From Prosthecochloris sp. (GTDB lineage: Bacteria; Bacteroidota; Chlorobiia; Chlorobiales; Chlorobiaceae): a DNA stretch of 64,000 bases. Position numbers and translations under genes: made by a program. Location of the stretch: positions 137,179 through 201,178 of the forward strand of contig RAZP01000006.1 in the NCBI GenBank assembly GCA_004028745.1, given 5' to 3'. Positions within the stretch are counted from its first letter, which is position 1. Every line of letters starts with the position of its first letter. This document shows positions 36,249 to 45,983 of this stretch, piece by piece. The notes under the pieces are model-generated. The model ran no database searches, was not told the DNA's origin, and was given only the letters and a program-made list of their open reading frames with translations.

Positions 36249-36926
36249 ATGAGCCATATACAAAGACATATAAATGCCGATTATCCGGTTTTTCAAGCCT
36301 CGGAAATGGTTTCTGCCGTGCTATCGCGGTTTCAGGAACTCGGATTGGAGGAGGCTCCAGTGCTCAAAGACGGCAGGCTTTTTGCGCTTGTAAGTCCTGA
36401 CTGTCTGCTCAGGGCCGCCCAGGCAGAAGACGATGTGCAACTTGGACAGATGCGGTTCAATGAACCTGAAACATTGTATGAGGATGAACATGTTCTGGAT
36501 GCATTTGACCGGCTGAGCGATAACCGTACCGGCAATCTGCTCCCCGTTACCGATCAGGATGGAGGCTATAAAGGTGTTGTTACCAAATCGGAGCTTCTTA
36601 AGGAGATAGCGGGCATATTCCATTTTTCGGAAACAGGAGCTACTCTTGAGATCGAGGCTCCTGCACTGGGGGTAAAAGTCTCTGAAATCATCGGTGTCAT
36701 AGAAAAAAACGACGCGACGGTGTTGAGTTTTGGTATTGTCGAGCCGGAACCGGGCGCGCAGACAATGGTTATGACTTTCAGAATACAAAGCCAGGACATC
36801 TATCGCCTTGTTACAAATCTTGAAAAATACGGTTACTTCATCCGCTACGCAAAACCTTCCGTTGAGGGAAGGGTTGATGAGCTTCGTGAAAAAGCCCTTG
36901 AATTCATGCGCTATATCGACATGTAG
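36249..36926 (+). CDS. CBS-domain protein with an ACT-like C-terminal half
   Basis: 225 aa. Two CBS motifs (about 1-125) are followed by a C-terminal region of about 90 residues (V-S-E-I-I-G-V-I-E-K-N-D-A-T-V-L-S-F-G) that resembles an ACT-type ligand-binding fold. No catalytic domain is present, so it is probably a regulatory adaptor for adenine nucleotides. ATG at 36249. It continues the ppk-rpiB direction with about 60 bp spacing. Confidence 0.82.
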   Translation: MSHIQRHINADYPVFQASEMVSAVLSRFQELGLEEAPVLKDGRLFALVSPDCLLRAAQAEDDVQLGQMRFNEPETLYEDEHVLDAFDRLSDNRTGNLLPVTDQDGGYKGVVTKSELLKEIAGIFHFSETGATLEIEAPALGVKVSEIIGVIEKNDATVLSFGIVEPEPGAQTMVMTFRIQSQDIYRLVTNLEKYGYFIRYAKPSVEGRVDELREKALEFMRYIDM

Positions 36927-36962
36927 AGGTTTGTCTTTTTTAGAAATCCTTCGTACTGGTTT

Positions 36963-38174
36963 ATGTCTGAAAACCCCTCGGCAATCATAGAAAGAATCAG
37001 GAGCAAGACAAGTGAGCTATATTCTGAAATTGTCGGGATACGCCGTGAAATTCATCGTCATCCTGAGCTTTCTTTTCAGGAATTTCGTACCACTGCTCTG
37101 ATCCGTGAACATCTTCAACGACTGAAGCTGAAAATAGAGCATGATTTTCTCGAGACCGGTGTTGTTGCCCTGCTTGAGGGGAGTGACAGAAAGCCTGGGA
37201 GAACACTTGTTGCTCTTCGCGCCGACATCGATGCTCTACCCCTTCAGGAAGAGAACAGGCATGACTTCTGCTCCGTGGAAAACGGGAAGATGCATGCTTG
37301 CGGGCATGACATGCATACCGCTATACTTTTGGGAACGGCGGCTGTGCTTGCTGAAATCAGGGAAACGCTTGCCGGAGACGTGCTTTTTGTCTTTCAACCT
37401 GCAGAAGAGAAGGCGCCTGGGGGAGCCAGACCACTTATCGAAGCCGGGCTTTTCCATCATTACAAGCCGTCAGCGATTTTTGGTCTTCATTGTTTTCCGC
37501 AGCTTCAAGCCGGCAAGATAGCTCTTCGTGAAGGCAGTCTGATGGCCGCTGCGGACGAACTGTATATAACCGTGCACGGGGAGGGCGGCCATGCCTCGGC
37601 TCCTCATAAAGCTGCAGACCCGGTGCTTGCTGCAGCACACATCATCACCTCCTTGCAGCATCTTGTCAGCAGGGTGGCTTCACCTTATGATCCAGCCGTT
37701 GTCTCGATCAGTTCGATAAACGGAGGAAATGCTACCAATGTGATTCCCGGCAAGGTTTCCATGTCCGGCACCTTGCGCACCATGAATGAAGATCTGCGTA
37801 TTCTGATGCAGAAGCGCCTCAGGCAAACTATTGAACATACTGCCAGGGGTTTGGGGGTTGAAGCTGAGCTTGATATTGTCAACGGTTATCCTGTGCTTGT
37901 TAACCACCCTGAAACAACCCGTGCTCTGCGGCAGGCAGCGATTGAATATCTTGGAGAGGATAAGGTTGAGGAGTGTGAACCGCTGATGACTGCCGAGGAT
38001 TTTTCTTACTACCTTCAACATTGCCCTGGCGCATTTATTCAGCTCGGAACCGGCAGAAAGAAGCCTGAAAAAGGCAACACTCTGCACTCCCCATTTTTTA
38101 ACCCGGATGAATCGTCGATCGTCACAGGAGTGGGGATTATGAGCTATGCCGCATGGAGCTGGCTGGCTCGATAG
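36963..38174 (+). CDS. M20-family metallopeptidase/amidohydrolase
   Basis: 403 aa. It belongs to the hippurate hydrolase/N-acyl-amino-acid amidohydrolase group. The metal-binding motif A-C-G-H-D-M-H-T is near residue 117, P-A-E-E-K contains the catalytic Glu, and the dimerisation (lid) domain starts with G-E-G-G-H-A-S-A-P-H. Likely a cytoplasmic deacylase. It converges on fba, 25 bp away. Confidence 0.9.
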   Translation: MSENPSAIIERIRSKTSELYSEIVGIRREIHRHPELSFQEFRTTALIREHLQRLKLKIEHDFLETGVVALLEGSDRKPGRTLVALRADIDALPLQEENRHDFCSVENGKMHACGHDMHTAILLGTAAVLAEIRETLAGDVLFVFQPAEEKAPGGARPLIEAGLFHHYKPSAIFGLHCFPQLQAGKIALREGSLMAAADELYITVHGEGGHASAPHKAADPVLAAAHIITSLQHLVSRVASPYDPAVVSISSINGGNATNVIPGKVSMSGTLRTMNEDLRILMQKRLRQTIEHTARGLGVEAELDIVNGYPVLVNHPETTRALRQAAIEYLGEDKVEECEPLMTAEDFSYYLQHCPGAFIQLGTGRKKPEKGNTLHSPFFNPDESSIVTGVGIMSYAAWSWLAR

Positions 38175-38199
38175 CTTGATGGATAGAGAGCAGCCCGGA

Positions 38200-39174
38200 T
38201 CACGCCTTGTTGTCTGATCCCAGCACGTTAATGATCTTGTGCTTATACAACTCCTTGAGTGAATCCCTTGCCGGGCCCAGGTATTTTCTTGGATCGAACT
38301 CTTCGGGTTTTTCATCGAGCACTTTACGAACAGCCGCGGTCATTGCAAGACGTCCGTCAGAGTCGATGTTAATTTTGCATACAGCTGATTTTGCGGCCTC
38401 CCTGAGCTGATTTTCACTGATGCCTATAGCGTCTTTCAGTTTACCTCCATGCTCGTTTATAGTAGCTACCAGATCCTGGGGCACGGATGAGGAGCCGTGT
38501 AGTACAATAGGAAAACCGGGGATGCGTTTTTCAATCTCAGCAAGAATGTCCAGACGTATTTTCGGGTCTTCGCCTGGCTTGAACTTATAAGCACCGTGTG
38601 ATGTTCCTATAGCAATTGCGAGACTGTCGACTCCGGTCTTGGTAACAAAGTCCTCTACCTCTTCAGGCTGTGTATAGGTGTGTGTTTCAGAAGAAACTTC
38701 ATCCTCGACTCCGGCAAGAACGCCGAGCTCACCTTCGACGGTAACGTCATTCTGGTGGGCGTATTCCACAACTTTACGAGTAAGAGCGACATTGTCATCG
38801 TAGCTCAAATGAGAACCGTCGATCATGACCGATGAAAAGCCTGTGTCAATGCAGTCTTTGCAAAGCTCGAAACTGTCTCCGTGGTCAAGGTGCAGTACAA
38901 TAGGGATAGGAGCTCCAAGCTCTTCGGCATACTCGACGGCGCCGCGGGCAAGGTGCCGAAGGAGAGTTTGATTGGCATAGTTGCGGGCTCCTTTCGAAAC
39001 TTGAAGAATAACCGGCGATTTTGTTTCAACGCAAGCCATGATAATCGCCTGTAATTGCTCAAGATTGTTGAAGTTGTACGCGGGGATTGCGTAGCCGCCT
39101 TCGACGGCTTTGGCAAATAAAGCTTTGCTGTTTTGAAGGCCAAGTTCTTTATAGCTTATAGGTTGCTTTTGCAT
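38200..39174 (-). CDS. fba: Fructose-bisphosphate aldolase, class II
   Basis: 324 aa from the ATG at 39174 (the upstream TTG at 39177 is not needed; a GGAG lies about 12 bp before). A zinc-dependent aldolase of glycolysis and gluconeogenesis. H-L-D-H-G-D carries a catalytic Asp and a zinc His, V-E-G-E-L-G-V-L-A-G follows, and L-H-G-S-S-S-V-P binds the phosphate. Monocistronic, divergent from prc. Confidence 0.95.
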   Translation of the reverse strand: MQKQPISYKELGLQNSKALFAKAVEGGYAIPAYNFNNLEQLQAIIMACVETKSPVILQVSKGARNYANQTLLRHLARGAVEYAEELGAPIPIVLHLDHGDSFELCKDCIDTGFSSVMIDGSHLSYDDNVALTRKVVEYAHQNDVTVEGELGVLAGVEDEVSSETHTYTQPEEVEDFVTKTGVDSLAIAIGTSHGAYKFKPGEDPKIRLDILAEIEKRIPGFPIVLHGSSSVPQDLVATINEHGGKLKDAIGISENQLREAAKSAVCKINIDSDGRLAMTAAVRKVLDEKPEEFDPRKYLGPARDSLKELYKHKIINVLGSDNKA

Positions 39175-39315
39175 CAAGAGGTCTCCATTAGTGTTGTTTT
39201 AGTGCTACGGCCAGTTAACATAAAGGGATGTCGGTGAATAAGTGGTCATAAATATAATATATTTGCATTTGCATTCAAGGAGTGTTTGTTACTCAAAGTC
39301 GAGGAAAAGTAGTCC

Positions 39316-41394
39316 ATGTCAAGACGTTTAAAAAAGCTCGTATTTTTTTATCCGGTTCTCCTGCTTTTTTTTGTACTGCCTGTTATGGCAGTGCAGTCTA
39401 AAACAGGTCAGGTACCAGCAAAGGATGTTGTTTTCAAGGCTTCTCCTGTTCAGGAAGAAGCCGAAAGATACCTCAGCCGTTATCTTATGCAGTATCATTT
39501 CCGGAAGGTAGCGGTCAATGACTCTCTTTCTCAGGAGATTCTTTCGCGTTTTCTTGAGCAGCTCGATGAAACAAGAAGTTACTTTGTTGCTCCACAGGTC
39601 GAGTCGTTTCGAAAGGAAATAGGCAACAGAATTGATGATGATTTTCTTTTAGGCAGAGCCGACGCAGGCTTCAGGGTCTACAACACTTTTCTGAAACAGG
39701 CTAAACAGAAAATGCGCTTCATGATCGCCCAGCTTGACACGGCCCGTTTCGATTTCAGTGTTCCCGAGACTTTTGATCTCAAGAGAAAAGACTCCCCGTG
39801 GCCGGCCGGTGAAGCCGAACTGCGTGATCGCTGGCGCAAGGAAGCCAAATATCAGCTGCTTAACCTGAAATATTCCGGTGAAGAAAGTGAGGAAGAGCCC
39901 CGCAAGGTTCTCGTCAAACGGTATAAAAATCGTCTTTCTCTGCTTGAACAGCAGACCGCTGAAGATGCTTTCCGTGCTTTTACCTATGCCTTGACGACAT
40001 CCTTTGATCCTCATACCAACTATTTTTCTCCTTTGGATTACGAAAATTTCCAGATTGACATGAGTCGTTCGCTTGAGGGCATCGGTGCAAAGCTGAAGAG
40101 CGAGAACGAGTACACTGTTGTCAACGAGATTATTCCCGGCGGGCCGGCATTCAGGAGCGGCCTGCTCAAGAAGGGCGACAGAATTGTTGGTGTGGGCCAG
40201 GATGAGAAAGGCGATATCGTTGATATTGTCGGTTGGAGAATCAATGATGTTGTCAGGCTTATTCGTGGCGAAAAAGGTTCCCTTGTGCGTTTAAAGATTC
40301 TTCCAGTCAGTCAGGGCAACAAGGGCCCTTCCAAAGTCATTCGTATTGTCAGGGATGAGGTTAAACTTGAGGAGCAGTCTGCGCGTAAAGAAGTGATCAA
40401 TCACAACGGCAGAAAAATCGGGGTGATAACCGTGCCTGCTTTTTACCTTGATTTCGAGGGGCAGAAACAGAAGAAGCCTGATTACAAGAGTACCAGCAGG
40501 GATGTCAGAAAAATTTTGGCCGAGCTTAAAAAGGAAGGTGTTGATGGTATTGTTCTTGACCTGAGGAACAATGGCGGCGGGGCTCTCGAGGAAGCTGTGA
40601 AGCTGACCGGTCTTTTTATCCCGGAAGGCCCTGTTGTTCAGATTCGTAACTCGCATGGCGGAGTAATGGTTCTGCGTGATGAAGAGTCCGATGTCGGATA
40701 CAATGGTCCGCTTGCTGTTCTGGTAAACCGTTACAGTGCCTCGGCTTCTGAAATCCTTGCTGCTGCTATTCAGGATTACGGCAGGGGGGTGGTTATCGGC
40801 GGCAGAACGTTCGGAAAGGGTACTGTACAGAGTATCCTCAAGATCAACAGACCACTCAACTTTTTCTACAAAACAGAAGACCTCGGACGGATCAAGTTGA
40901 CCATTGCCAAGTTCTACCGCATATCAGGAGAAAGCACACAGCATCTTGGTGTTAAGCCGGATATCGATTTTCCTTCGATCATCGACACTGAGGTGGTCGG
41001 GGAGGACACTTACACAAGCAGCCTGCGTTGGGATGCTATCCCGCCGGCAACGGATTCCGAAGTCGCAAGACTGGAAAGTAATGCTATAGCGTCTCTGAAG
41101 GAGAAGTATCTTGAGCGGATAAACAGTGACTCTCTTTATGCCCGGTATGTCAACGACTTGGACGTGCTGAACAGCTTCAGGAAAAGGGAGGTCATATCAT
41201 TGTACGAGCCTGATTTCAAGGCCGAGATGGACCGGATTCAGGGGTTTGAGGCTCAATGGAATAAAGAAGACCAGCCTGATCTTCTTCTTAAGCAGTCTGC
41301 GGCAATTGTTGCCGATATGGCCGATCTGTCACAGAGCGGGCTTGTCGGAGTCGAAGCTACGCCGTGGCAGGCTAATGGGAAGAGAAACAGGTGA
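39316..41394 (+). CDS. prc: C-terminal processing (tail-specific) protease Prc, S41 family
   Basis: 692 aa with an N-terminal signal/membrane segment (about 5-25), so it works in the periplasm. An N-terminal helical domain, a PDZ domain (about 255-345) and the S41 protease core follow. The nucleophile Ser is in N-R-Y-S-A-S-A-S-E-I and the general base Lys in F-G-K-G-T-V-Q. A C-terminal DUF3340-like domain completes the Prc layout and length. It degrades or trims proteins with specific C-termini. Confidence 0.93.
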   Translation: MSRRLKKLVFFYPVLLLFFVLPVMAVQSKTGQVPAKDVVFKASPVQEEAERYLSRYLMQYHFRKVAVNDSLSQEILSRFLEQLDETRSYFVAPQVESFRKEIGNRIDDDFLLGRADAGFRVYNTFLKQAKQKMRFMIAQLDTARFDFSVPETFDLKRKDSPWPAGEAELRDRWRKEAKYQLLNLKYSGEESEEEPRKVLVKRYKNRLSLLEQQTAEDAFRAFTYALTTSFDPHTNYFSPLDYENFQIDMSRSLEGIGAKLKSENEYTVVNEIIPGGPAFRSGLLKKGDRIVGVGQDEKGDIVDIVGWRINDVVRLIRGEKGSLVRLKILPVSQGNKGPSKVIRIVRDEVKLEEQSARKEVINHNGRKIGVITVPAFYLDFEGQKQKKPDYKSTSRDVRKILAELKKEGVDGIVLDLRNNGGGALEEAVKLTGLFIPEGPVVQIRNSHGGVMVLRDEESDVGYNGPLAVLVNRYSASASEILAAAIQDYGRGVVIGGRTFGKGTVQSILKINRPLNFFYKTEDLGRIKLTIAKFYRISGESTQHLGVKPDIDFPSIIDTEVVGEDTYTSSLRWDAIPPATDSEVARLESNAIASLKEKYLERINSDSLYARYVNDLDVLNSFRKREVISLYEPDFKAEMDRIQGFEAQWNKEDQPDLLLKQSAAIVADMADLSQSGLVGVEATPWQANGKRNR

Positions 41395-41434
41395 TCGGTA
41401 GGCAATCTCACAACATCTTTCAGGATTTCAGGAA

Positions 41435-42829
41435 TTATAGTTTTTCTCTGGCGGCCTTTATCTGTTCATCCACCGAAGCAAACGAGGTACTGCCATGAGA
41501 TTGTTTTGTGTTGACGCTTGTTTCCGGTTTCAGCGCATCGTAAAGATCGCTGTCAAACAGATCGGAAAAAGTTCTGTAGGTTTCCAGAGGTATGTGCTGC
41601 AGGGCTGTTTCTGATTCAATTGCATGGCTCACAATCTTCCCGGTTATTCTGTGCGCCTCACGGAAAGGCAGGTTCTTTCTTACAAGGTACTCGGCAATTT
41701 CCGTTGCAAGGCTCAGATCCTCTTCGGTTAGTTTCGCCAGCCGTTCTTCTTTCAGTTTTGTATGCGCCAGCATCTTCGTAAAAATCCTCACACTTGAAAT
41801 TGTCGAGTTTGAAGCATCAAACAAAGGCGGTTTATCCTCCTGCATGTCCCTGTTGTAGGAAAGCGGGAGACCTTTCATGATCGTCAAGATATTTATCAAG
41901 TCACCATATACTCTTCCTGTTTTCCCCCGAACCAGCTCGGCTATGTCAGCGTTTTTTTTCTGCGGCATGATCGAGGAGCCTGTTGCAAAAGCATCGCTGA
42001 TCTTAAGGTAATCGAACTCGGAGCTGCTCCAGAGTATAAGGTCTTCGCAAAATCTTGAAAGGTGCATCATCACGATCGAGCATGCCGAAATGAATTCGAT
42101 GATGATATCCCTGTCGCTTACCGCGTCAATGCTGTTCCGGAACAGTTCGCCGAAATCGAGCAGCTCCATGCTTCTTTTCGCATTCAAGGGCAACGTGCTT
42201 CCGGCAAAGGCAGCGGCACCGAGAGGAGAAATGTTAACCCGTTTGTAGAGGTCTTTCAATCTTTCTCCGTCCCGCTGGAACATATTGAACCAGGCGAGGT
42301 AGTAATGTCCTGCAGAGACGGGTTGTGCACGCTGCAGGTGGGTGTAACCGAAAATGATCGTGTAACGGTAAGTTTCAGCTTTCTCAAGAAGAAGCTTTTT
42401 CAGATCTTCCAGTGCATTGTTCAGCTCACCAATCGCCTGTTTCATATACAGCCTTGTATCGGTAACAACCTGGTCGTTCCTGCTTCTTCCTGAATGCATC
42501 TTGCCTGCAATGGGGCCGATCTTTTCTTTCAAACGGTTTTCTATTACCGTATGGATGTCTTCATCTTCCCAACCGGGCACGAGCGCTCCGGAGCTGATTT
42601 CCTGTTCGATTTCTTCCAGCCCTTCGACGATCAGCCTTGCTTCCTCCACCGGTATGATTGCTTCTTCAGAAAGCATTGTTACATGTGCGATTGATCCCTT
42701 GATGTCCTCCTGGTAAAGCACTTTGTCAACATCAACGGAAGAGGAGAAAAGCAGTGCTTCGCGGTCAAACGGTTCGGCAAAACGGCTTTGCCACAAAAGT
42801 TCCTTTTCGGTGCCTTTTTTTGAACTCAT
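41435..42829 (-). CDS. argH: Argininosuccinate lyase
   Basis: 464 aa from the ATG at 42829; the frame extends 43 codons further without homology, and an ATG at 42844 is an alternative. Last step of arginine synthesis. The superfamily signature [10 protein letters not shown] is intact, with H-S-G-R-S-R-N-D-Q near the N-terminus and T-H-L-Q-R-A-Q-P. It lies downstream of the other arg genes, separated by a gene for a secreted protein. Confidence 0.95.
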   Translation of the reverse strand: MSSKKGTEKELLWQSRFAEPFDREALLFSSSVDVDKVLYQEDIKGSIAHVTMLSEEAIIPVEEARLIVEGLEEIEQEISSGALVPGWEDEDIHTVIENRLKEKIGPIAGKMHSGRSRNDQVVTDTRLYMKQAIGELNNALEDLKKLLLEKAETYRYTIIFGYTHLQRAQPVSAGHYYLAWFNMFQRDGERLKDLYKRVNISPLGAAAFAGSTLPLNAKRSMELLDFGELFRNSIDAVSDRDIIIEFISACSIVMMHLSRFCEDLILWSSSEFDYLKISDAFATGSSIMPQKKNADIAELVRGKTGRVYGDLINILTIMKGLPLSYNRDMQEDKPPLFDASNSTISSVRIFTKMLAHTKLKEERLAKLTEEDLSLATEIAEYLVRKNLPFREAHRITGKIVSHAIESETALQHIPLETYRTFSDLFDSDLYDALKPETSVNTKQSHGSTSFASVDEQIKAAREKL

Positions 42830-43189
42830 CGGTTTCAAAATCATGTTGGTAAAGTGCGTTAGCCGGAAGATAAGAAATATTGCCTCGCCCGAAAAACCTC
42901 TACCTCTTGATCGTGTTTTGCTTGCAAAGTACTTCAAAAAACAAAGCATGTATATCAAAAAAACCTTCCATTCATAGAGGAGAGGGTTCTGTGTGTTAAG
43001 GGCGGTATCTAATGAATAGCGATCGGGTGGGGTAGGGAGTTAATTCTGAAATCTGTGGGCTGCAGACAACAGTGAAGCTTTATTCGTTATCGGAAGTTCG
43101 AAGGTTGTGTGGTTGGTTGTTGAGGCATTCCCCGGATCCTTGAAAACCAATGAGAGATCCGGGGATGTTGTTTTGAATAGTTTTTTGAC
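42830..43189. other. Gap between argH and the secreted-protein gene, with a hairpin
   Basis: A perfect 9-bp stem (43130-43138 with 43156-43164, CCCCGGATC/GATCCGGGG) lies just after the 43190 gene on its strand. It lacks a T tract, so it may be a weak terminator or an RNA-processing site. The rest of the gap shows no gene and should contain the argH promoter. Confidence 0.45.
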
Positions 43190-44131
43190 CTACTTCCTCA
43201 AATACAGAAAGCTCGGGTCAGGCCTTCCGACAAAACATGAGCGCGTAAAGCCGTATTTCTTAATGATAGCATAGGCTTTTTCCGCTTCTGCCTTCTTGTT
43301 GCCGAAGTCGAACATCCAGTGATTGCCATCGACTATCTTCCAGCTTCCGTTTATGTTTTTCACCTGGATCGTATTGGGATTGAAGCTTACGCAATCTTCT
43401 CCAGGCATACCGCCTTTAGGTGCTTTTTCAGAAGCCAGTAGGTACTGGAATGAAGGGTCAGGGCGGCCAACAAAACATGACTGATTCATCTGGTAATGTT
43501 TGATGATTTGAAGAGCTCTGTACGCCTCGGCTTTCTTGTTGCCGAAATCAAACATCCAGTGGTTGCCGTCGACAATTTTCCAGCGTCCGTTGATTTTTTT
43601 TACGGTTGTGTTTGGCGGATAAAATGATACGCAATCTTCATTTAGGGTCGGATTTGGCTGGGCAGGCAAAAGTGGAGGAGGCAACGGTATAGGTGTGAGT
43701 TGAAGCATTCGTTTGAAGGTGTGTGATGACGTATAATTCGAGCGGTTACTGCCATCGGTGAAACGGGTGAATGTTTCTGCTTTCAGACGATTTTTCCCGG
43801 CAGGTTTCACGATAATCAGGGTCTCGCTGAAGCCGGTTTTATAGTTCGCCGTCATGACTTTGCCTGTTTGCATCATGTTTGCAGAAATGTTGGGAGCATA
43901 GAGGAAAGCAGGTACGGTTCCCCAGTCGCAATCTTCCGGTTGGCATTGTCCCCAGGCATGCATTTTGAGAGCGGAACCCTGTTTTGTTATTTCAAGTTTG
44001 GTAATTCCCCCGGTATCCGGGTCCGTGTTGGTCCATGTGCCGGTGAACTGGTTGACCGATGCCCAGCTTGCGGACTGAAACAGCAGCAGCAGAAGCACAA
44101 ATGAAGAAACGGTAACAATGATCTTTTTCAT
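43190..44131 (-). CDS. Secreted protein with a tandemly duplicated domain
   Basis: 313 aa with a clear signal peptide (cut near S-W-A-S). Residues about 28-140 form a beta-rich N-terminal domain, then a Pro-rich linker. A roughly 65-residue domain follows twice (about 165-231 and 247-312): E-D-C-V-S-F, W-K-I-V-D-G-N-H-W-M-F-D-F-G-N-K-K-A-E-A and S-C-F-V-G-R-P-D-P-S-F. Each copy has two cysteines, which may form a disulfide. The repeat recurs in bacteria but its role is unknown to me. It separates argG from argH. Confidence 0.8.
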   Translation of the reverse strand: MKKIIVTVSSFVLLLLLFQSASWASVNQFTGTWTNTDPDTGGITKLEITKQGSALKMHAWGQCQPEDCDWGTVPAFLYAPNISANMMQTGKVMTANYKTGFSETLIIVKPAGKNRLKAETFTRFTDGSNRSNYTSSHTFKRMLQLTPIPLPPPLLPAQPNPTLNEDCVSFYPPNTTVKKINGRWKIVDGNHWMFDFGNKKAEAYRALQIIKHYQMNQSCFVGRPDPSFQYLLASEKAPKGGMPGEDCVSFNPNTIQVKNINGSWKIVDGNHWMFDFGNKKAEAEKAYAIIKKYGFTRSCFVGRPDPSFLYLRK

Positions 44132-44228
44132 GTAACCTCCTGGTAGAATTGGTTATGGAAGGGGAGAGACCGGCGTTGCGCGTTATGTACGATAACAACG
44201 AAAGTTACGGTTACGCCGGGTAAAAAGC

Positions 44229-44262
44229 AATCGGGGCACGGAACAAATTAATGAAAGAAGTG
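44229..44262 (+). repeat. MITE-like element remnant, copy 9
   Basis: The stretch ATCGGGGCACGGAACAAATT and the following AATGAAAGAAGTG match the right arm of the element (TTCGGGGCGCGCAACAAATTAATAGAGGTG) with several changes. No left arm or target duplication can be found. Confidence 0.5.
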
Positions 44263-44263
44263 T

Positions 44264-44289
44264 AAACCCCGGCCTTTGTACGACCGGGG
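44264..44289 (-). terminator. Probable terminator of argG
   Basis: On the minus strand a GC-rich stem (CCCCGGTC with GGCCGGGG, one mismatch region) is followed by a short TTT. It lies 11 bp after the argG stop. Moderate strength only. Confidence 0.6.
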
Positions 44290-44299
44290 AGAGCTTGCT

Positions 44300-45508
44300 T
44301 TACTTTTTGTTTTTCGCCTGTACCTCACTGTAAGTTTTAAGACCGAGTCCGTAAATATGGATGAACCCTTCGGCAGCCTTATGGTTGAACGTGTCGGCTT
44401 CAGTATAGGTTGCCAGTTGTTCGTCGTAAAGAGACCAGGGTGAGGTTCTGCCGAGCAGGGTGACCGAACCTTTGAAAAGTTTTACGCGTACCAGGCCGCT
44501 GACATTTTTCTGTGTTTCCTGGACGAAAGCGTCAAGTGCTTCGCGCATCGGAGAAAACCAGGTGCCGTTATAGATCAGGTTTGCGTAGTCCTGACCGATG
44601 TTGTTTTTGTACTGGAAGACAGTTTTCTCCAGCGTCAGCCTTTCAAGCTCCCGATGTGCGAAATGCAGGATGGATGCCGCCGGAGCTTCATATATTTCTC
44701 TGGACTTGATGCCAACCACGCGGTTTTCAACCATGTCGAGACGACCGACACCGTGGGCGGCACCGACCTTGTTGAGTTCCATGATAAGGTCGAGGCCCTC
44801 CATTTTCTTTCCGTCAAGTGAGAAGGGAGCTCCCTGTTCAAATTCGATGTCGATGACTGCTGCCTTGTCGGGAGCTTTTTCAGGAGATGTGGTGATCTGG
44901 TAGGCGTCTTCCGGAGGGAAAACCATGGGATCTTCAAGAACACCGCATTCAATACTGATGCCCCAGATGTTTTCGTCTATGGAGTAGGGGTTTTTCTTTG
45001 TTGCCGAGACAGGGATGTTGTGCTGCTGTGCGTAAGCGATTTCTGCTTCTCGTGAAGTGAATTCCCATTCACGGAGTGGCGCAAGAACTTTCAGGTGTGG
45101 AGCGAGAGAAGCGAATGTTACCTCGAAACGGACCTGGTCATTACCCTTGCCGGTACATCCGTGAGCCAGCATGGTGCAGTTTTCGGCCAGAGCGACATCA
45201 ACGAGAGCCTTTGCAAGGAGAGGGCGCCCGAGTGCGGTAGCCAGCGGGTAGACATCCTCGTAAAGAGCCCCTGCTTTTAGTGCTGGCCAGATATACTCTT
45301 CGACAAACGTTTTGCGCAGGTCAAGGAACGAAAAACTTGACGCGCCCGTGGCAATTGCCTTTTCTTCAAGGTTCTCTATTTCTTTCTGCTGGCCAAGGTT
45401 ACCTGTGACGGCAACGATATCAGCATCGTATTTGTCTTTCAGCCACTTTATCATAACGGATGTATCGAGTCCGCCGGAGTAGGCAATAGCGATTTTTTCC
45501 TTGTTCAT
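44300..45508 (-). CDS. argG: Argininosuccinate synthase
   Basis: 402 aa; joins citrulline and aspartate using ATP. The P-loop A-Y-S-G-G-L-D-T-S is at 9-17, [14 protein letters not shown] near residue 116, and the C-terminal S-P-W-S-L-Y-D-E-Q motif is present. It starts 11 bp after argR, so it is cotranscribed, and it is followed by a probable terminator. Confidence 0.96.
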   Translation of the reverse strand: MNKEKIAIAYSGGLDTSVMIKWLKDKYDADIVAVTGNLGQQKEIENLEEKAIATGASSFSFLDLRKTFVEEYIWPALKAGALYEDVYPLATALGRPLLAKALVDVALAENCTMLAHGCTGKGNDQVRFEVTFASLAPHLKVLAPLREWEFTSREAEIAYAQQHNIPVSATKKNPYSIDENIWGISIECGVLEDPMVFPPEDAYQITTSPEKAPDKAAVIDIEFEQGAPFSLDGKKMEGLDLIMELNKVGAAHGVGRLDMVENRVVGIKSREIYEAPAASILHFAHRELERLTLEKTVFQYKNNIGQDYANLIYNGTWFSPMREALDAFVQETQKNVSGLVRVKLFKGSVTLLGRTSPWSLYDEQLATYTEADTFNHKAAEGFIHIYGLGLKTYSEVQAKNKK

Positions 45509-45519
45509 ATTTTGCTTTG

Positions 45520-45966
45520 TCAGGTGTTTAAAAGATTTGATTCTATGTAGTTCAATGTTGACCGGATGTCGCGAACCGATGCCGGAATGACAAGAACGGT
45601 ATCGTCTCCGGCGATTGTTCCCAGTATTTTAGGGTTTTTGAGATGGTCGATAAAAGAACCGACCCCGTGTGCTCTTCCGGGCAATGTTTTGATGACTATC
45701 GCTGTTTCATTGGCTTCGACTGACTGGATTTCCATCTCCACAAGCCCTTTGATCATCTGCCCGGGGTTGTCTTCAGGGAAGATAAGCCGGTAGCCGGTAG
45801 CAGTCCGTGAGCGCAGGACACCGAGCTCAGAACAGTCTCTTGACAGTGTAGCCTGAGCAACCTCAATGCCTGCATTTTGCAATAGCTGCATGAGGTCATG
45901 CTGATTACTCACTTCATTGTTCAGGAGGATCTCCTTGATTTTACGCTGCCGGTTCTGTTTCCCCAT
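45520..45966 (-). CDS. argR: Arginine repressor
   Basis: 148 aa. The N-terminal winged helix includes [14 protein letters not shown], and the C-terminal hexamerisation/arginine-binding domain ends with [12 protein letters not shown]. ArgR represses arginine synthesis genes when arginine binds. Being inside the operon that has an ARG box upstream of argC, it should regulate its own synthesis. Confidence 0.95.
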   Translation of the reverse strand: MGKQNRQRKIKEILLNNEVSNQHDLMQLLQNAGIEVAQATLSRDCSELGVLRSRTATGYRLIFPEDNPGQMIKGLVEMEIQSVEANETAIVIKTLPGRAHGVGSFIDHLKNPKILGTIAGDDTVLVIPASVRDIRSTLNYIESNLLNT

Positions 45967-45983
45967 GGCTTTTTTGGTTTGTT

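Noticed and set aside
43130..43164. Strong hairpin downstream of the 43190 gene as a full terminator
   Set aside because: The stem is perfect but there is no T tract on either strand, so it is kept only as a possible processing or weak termination site.
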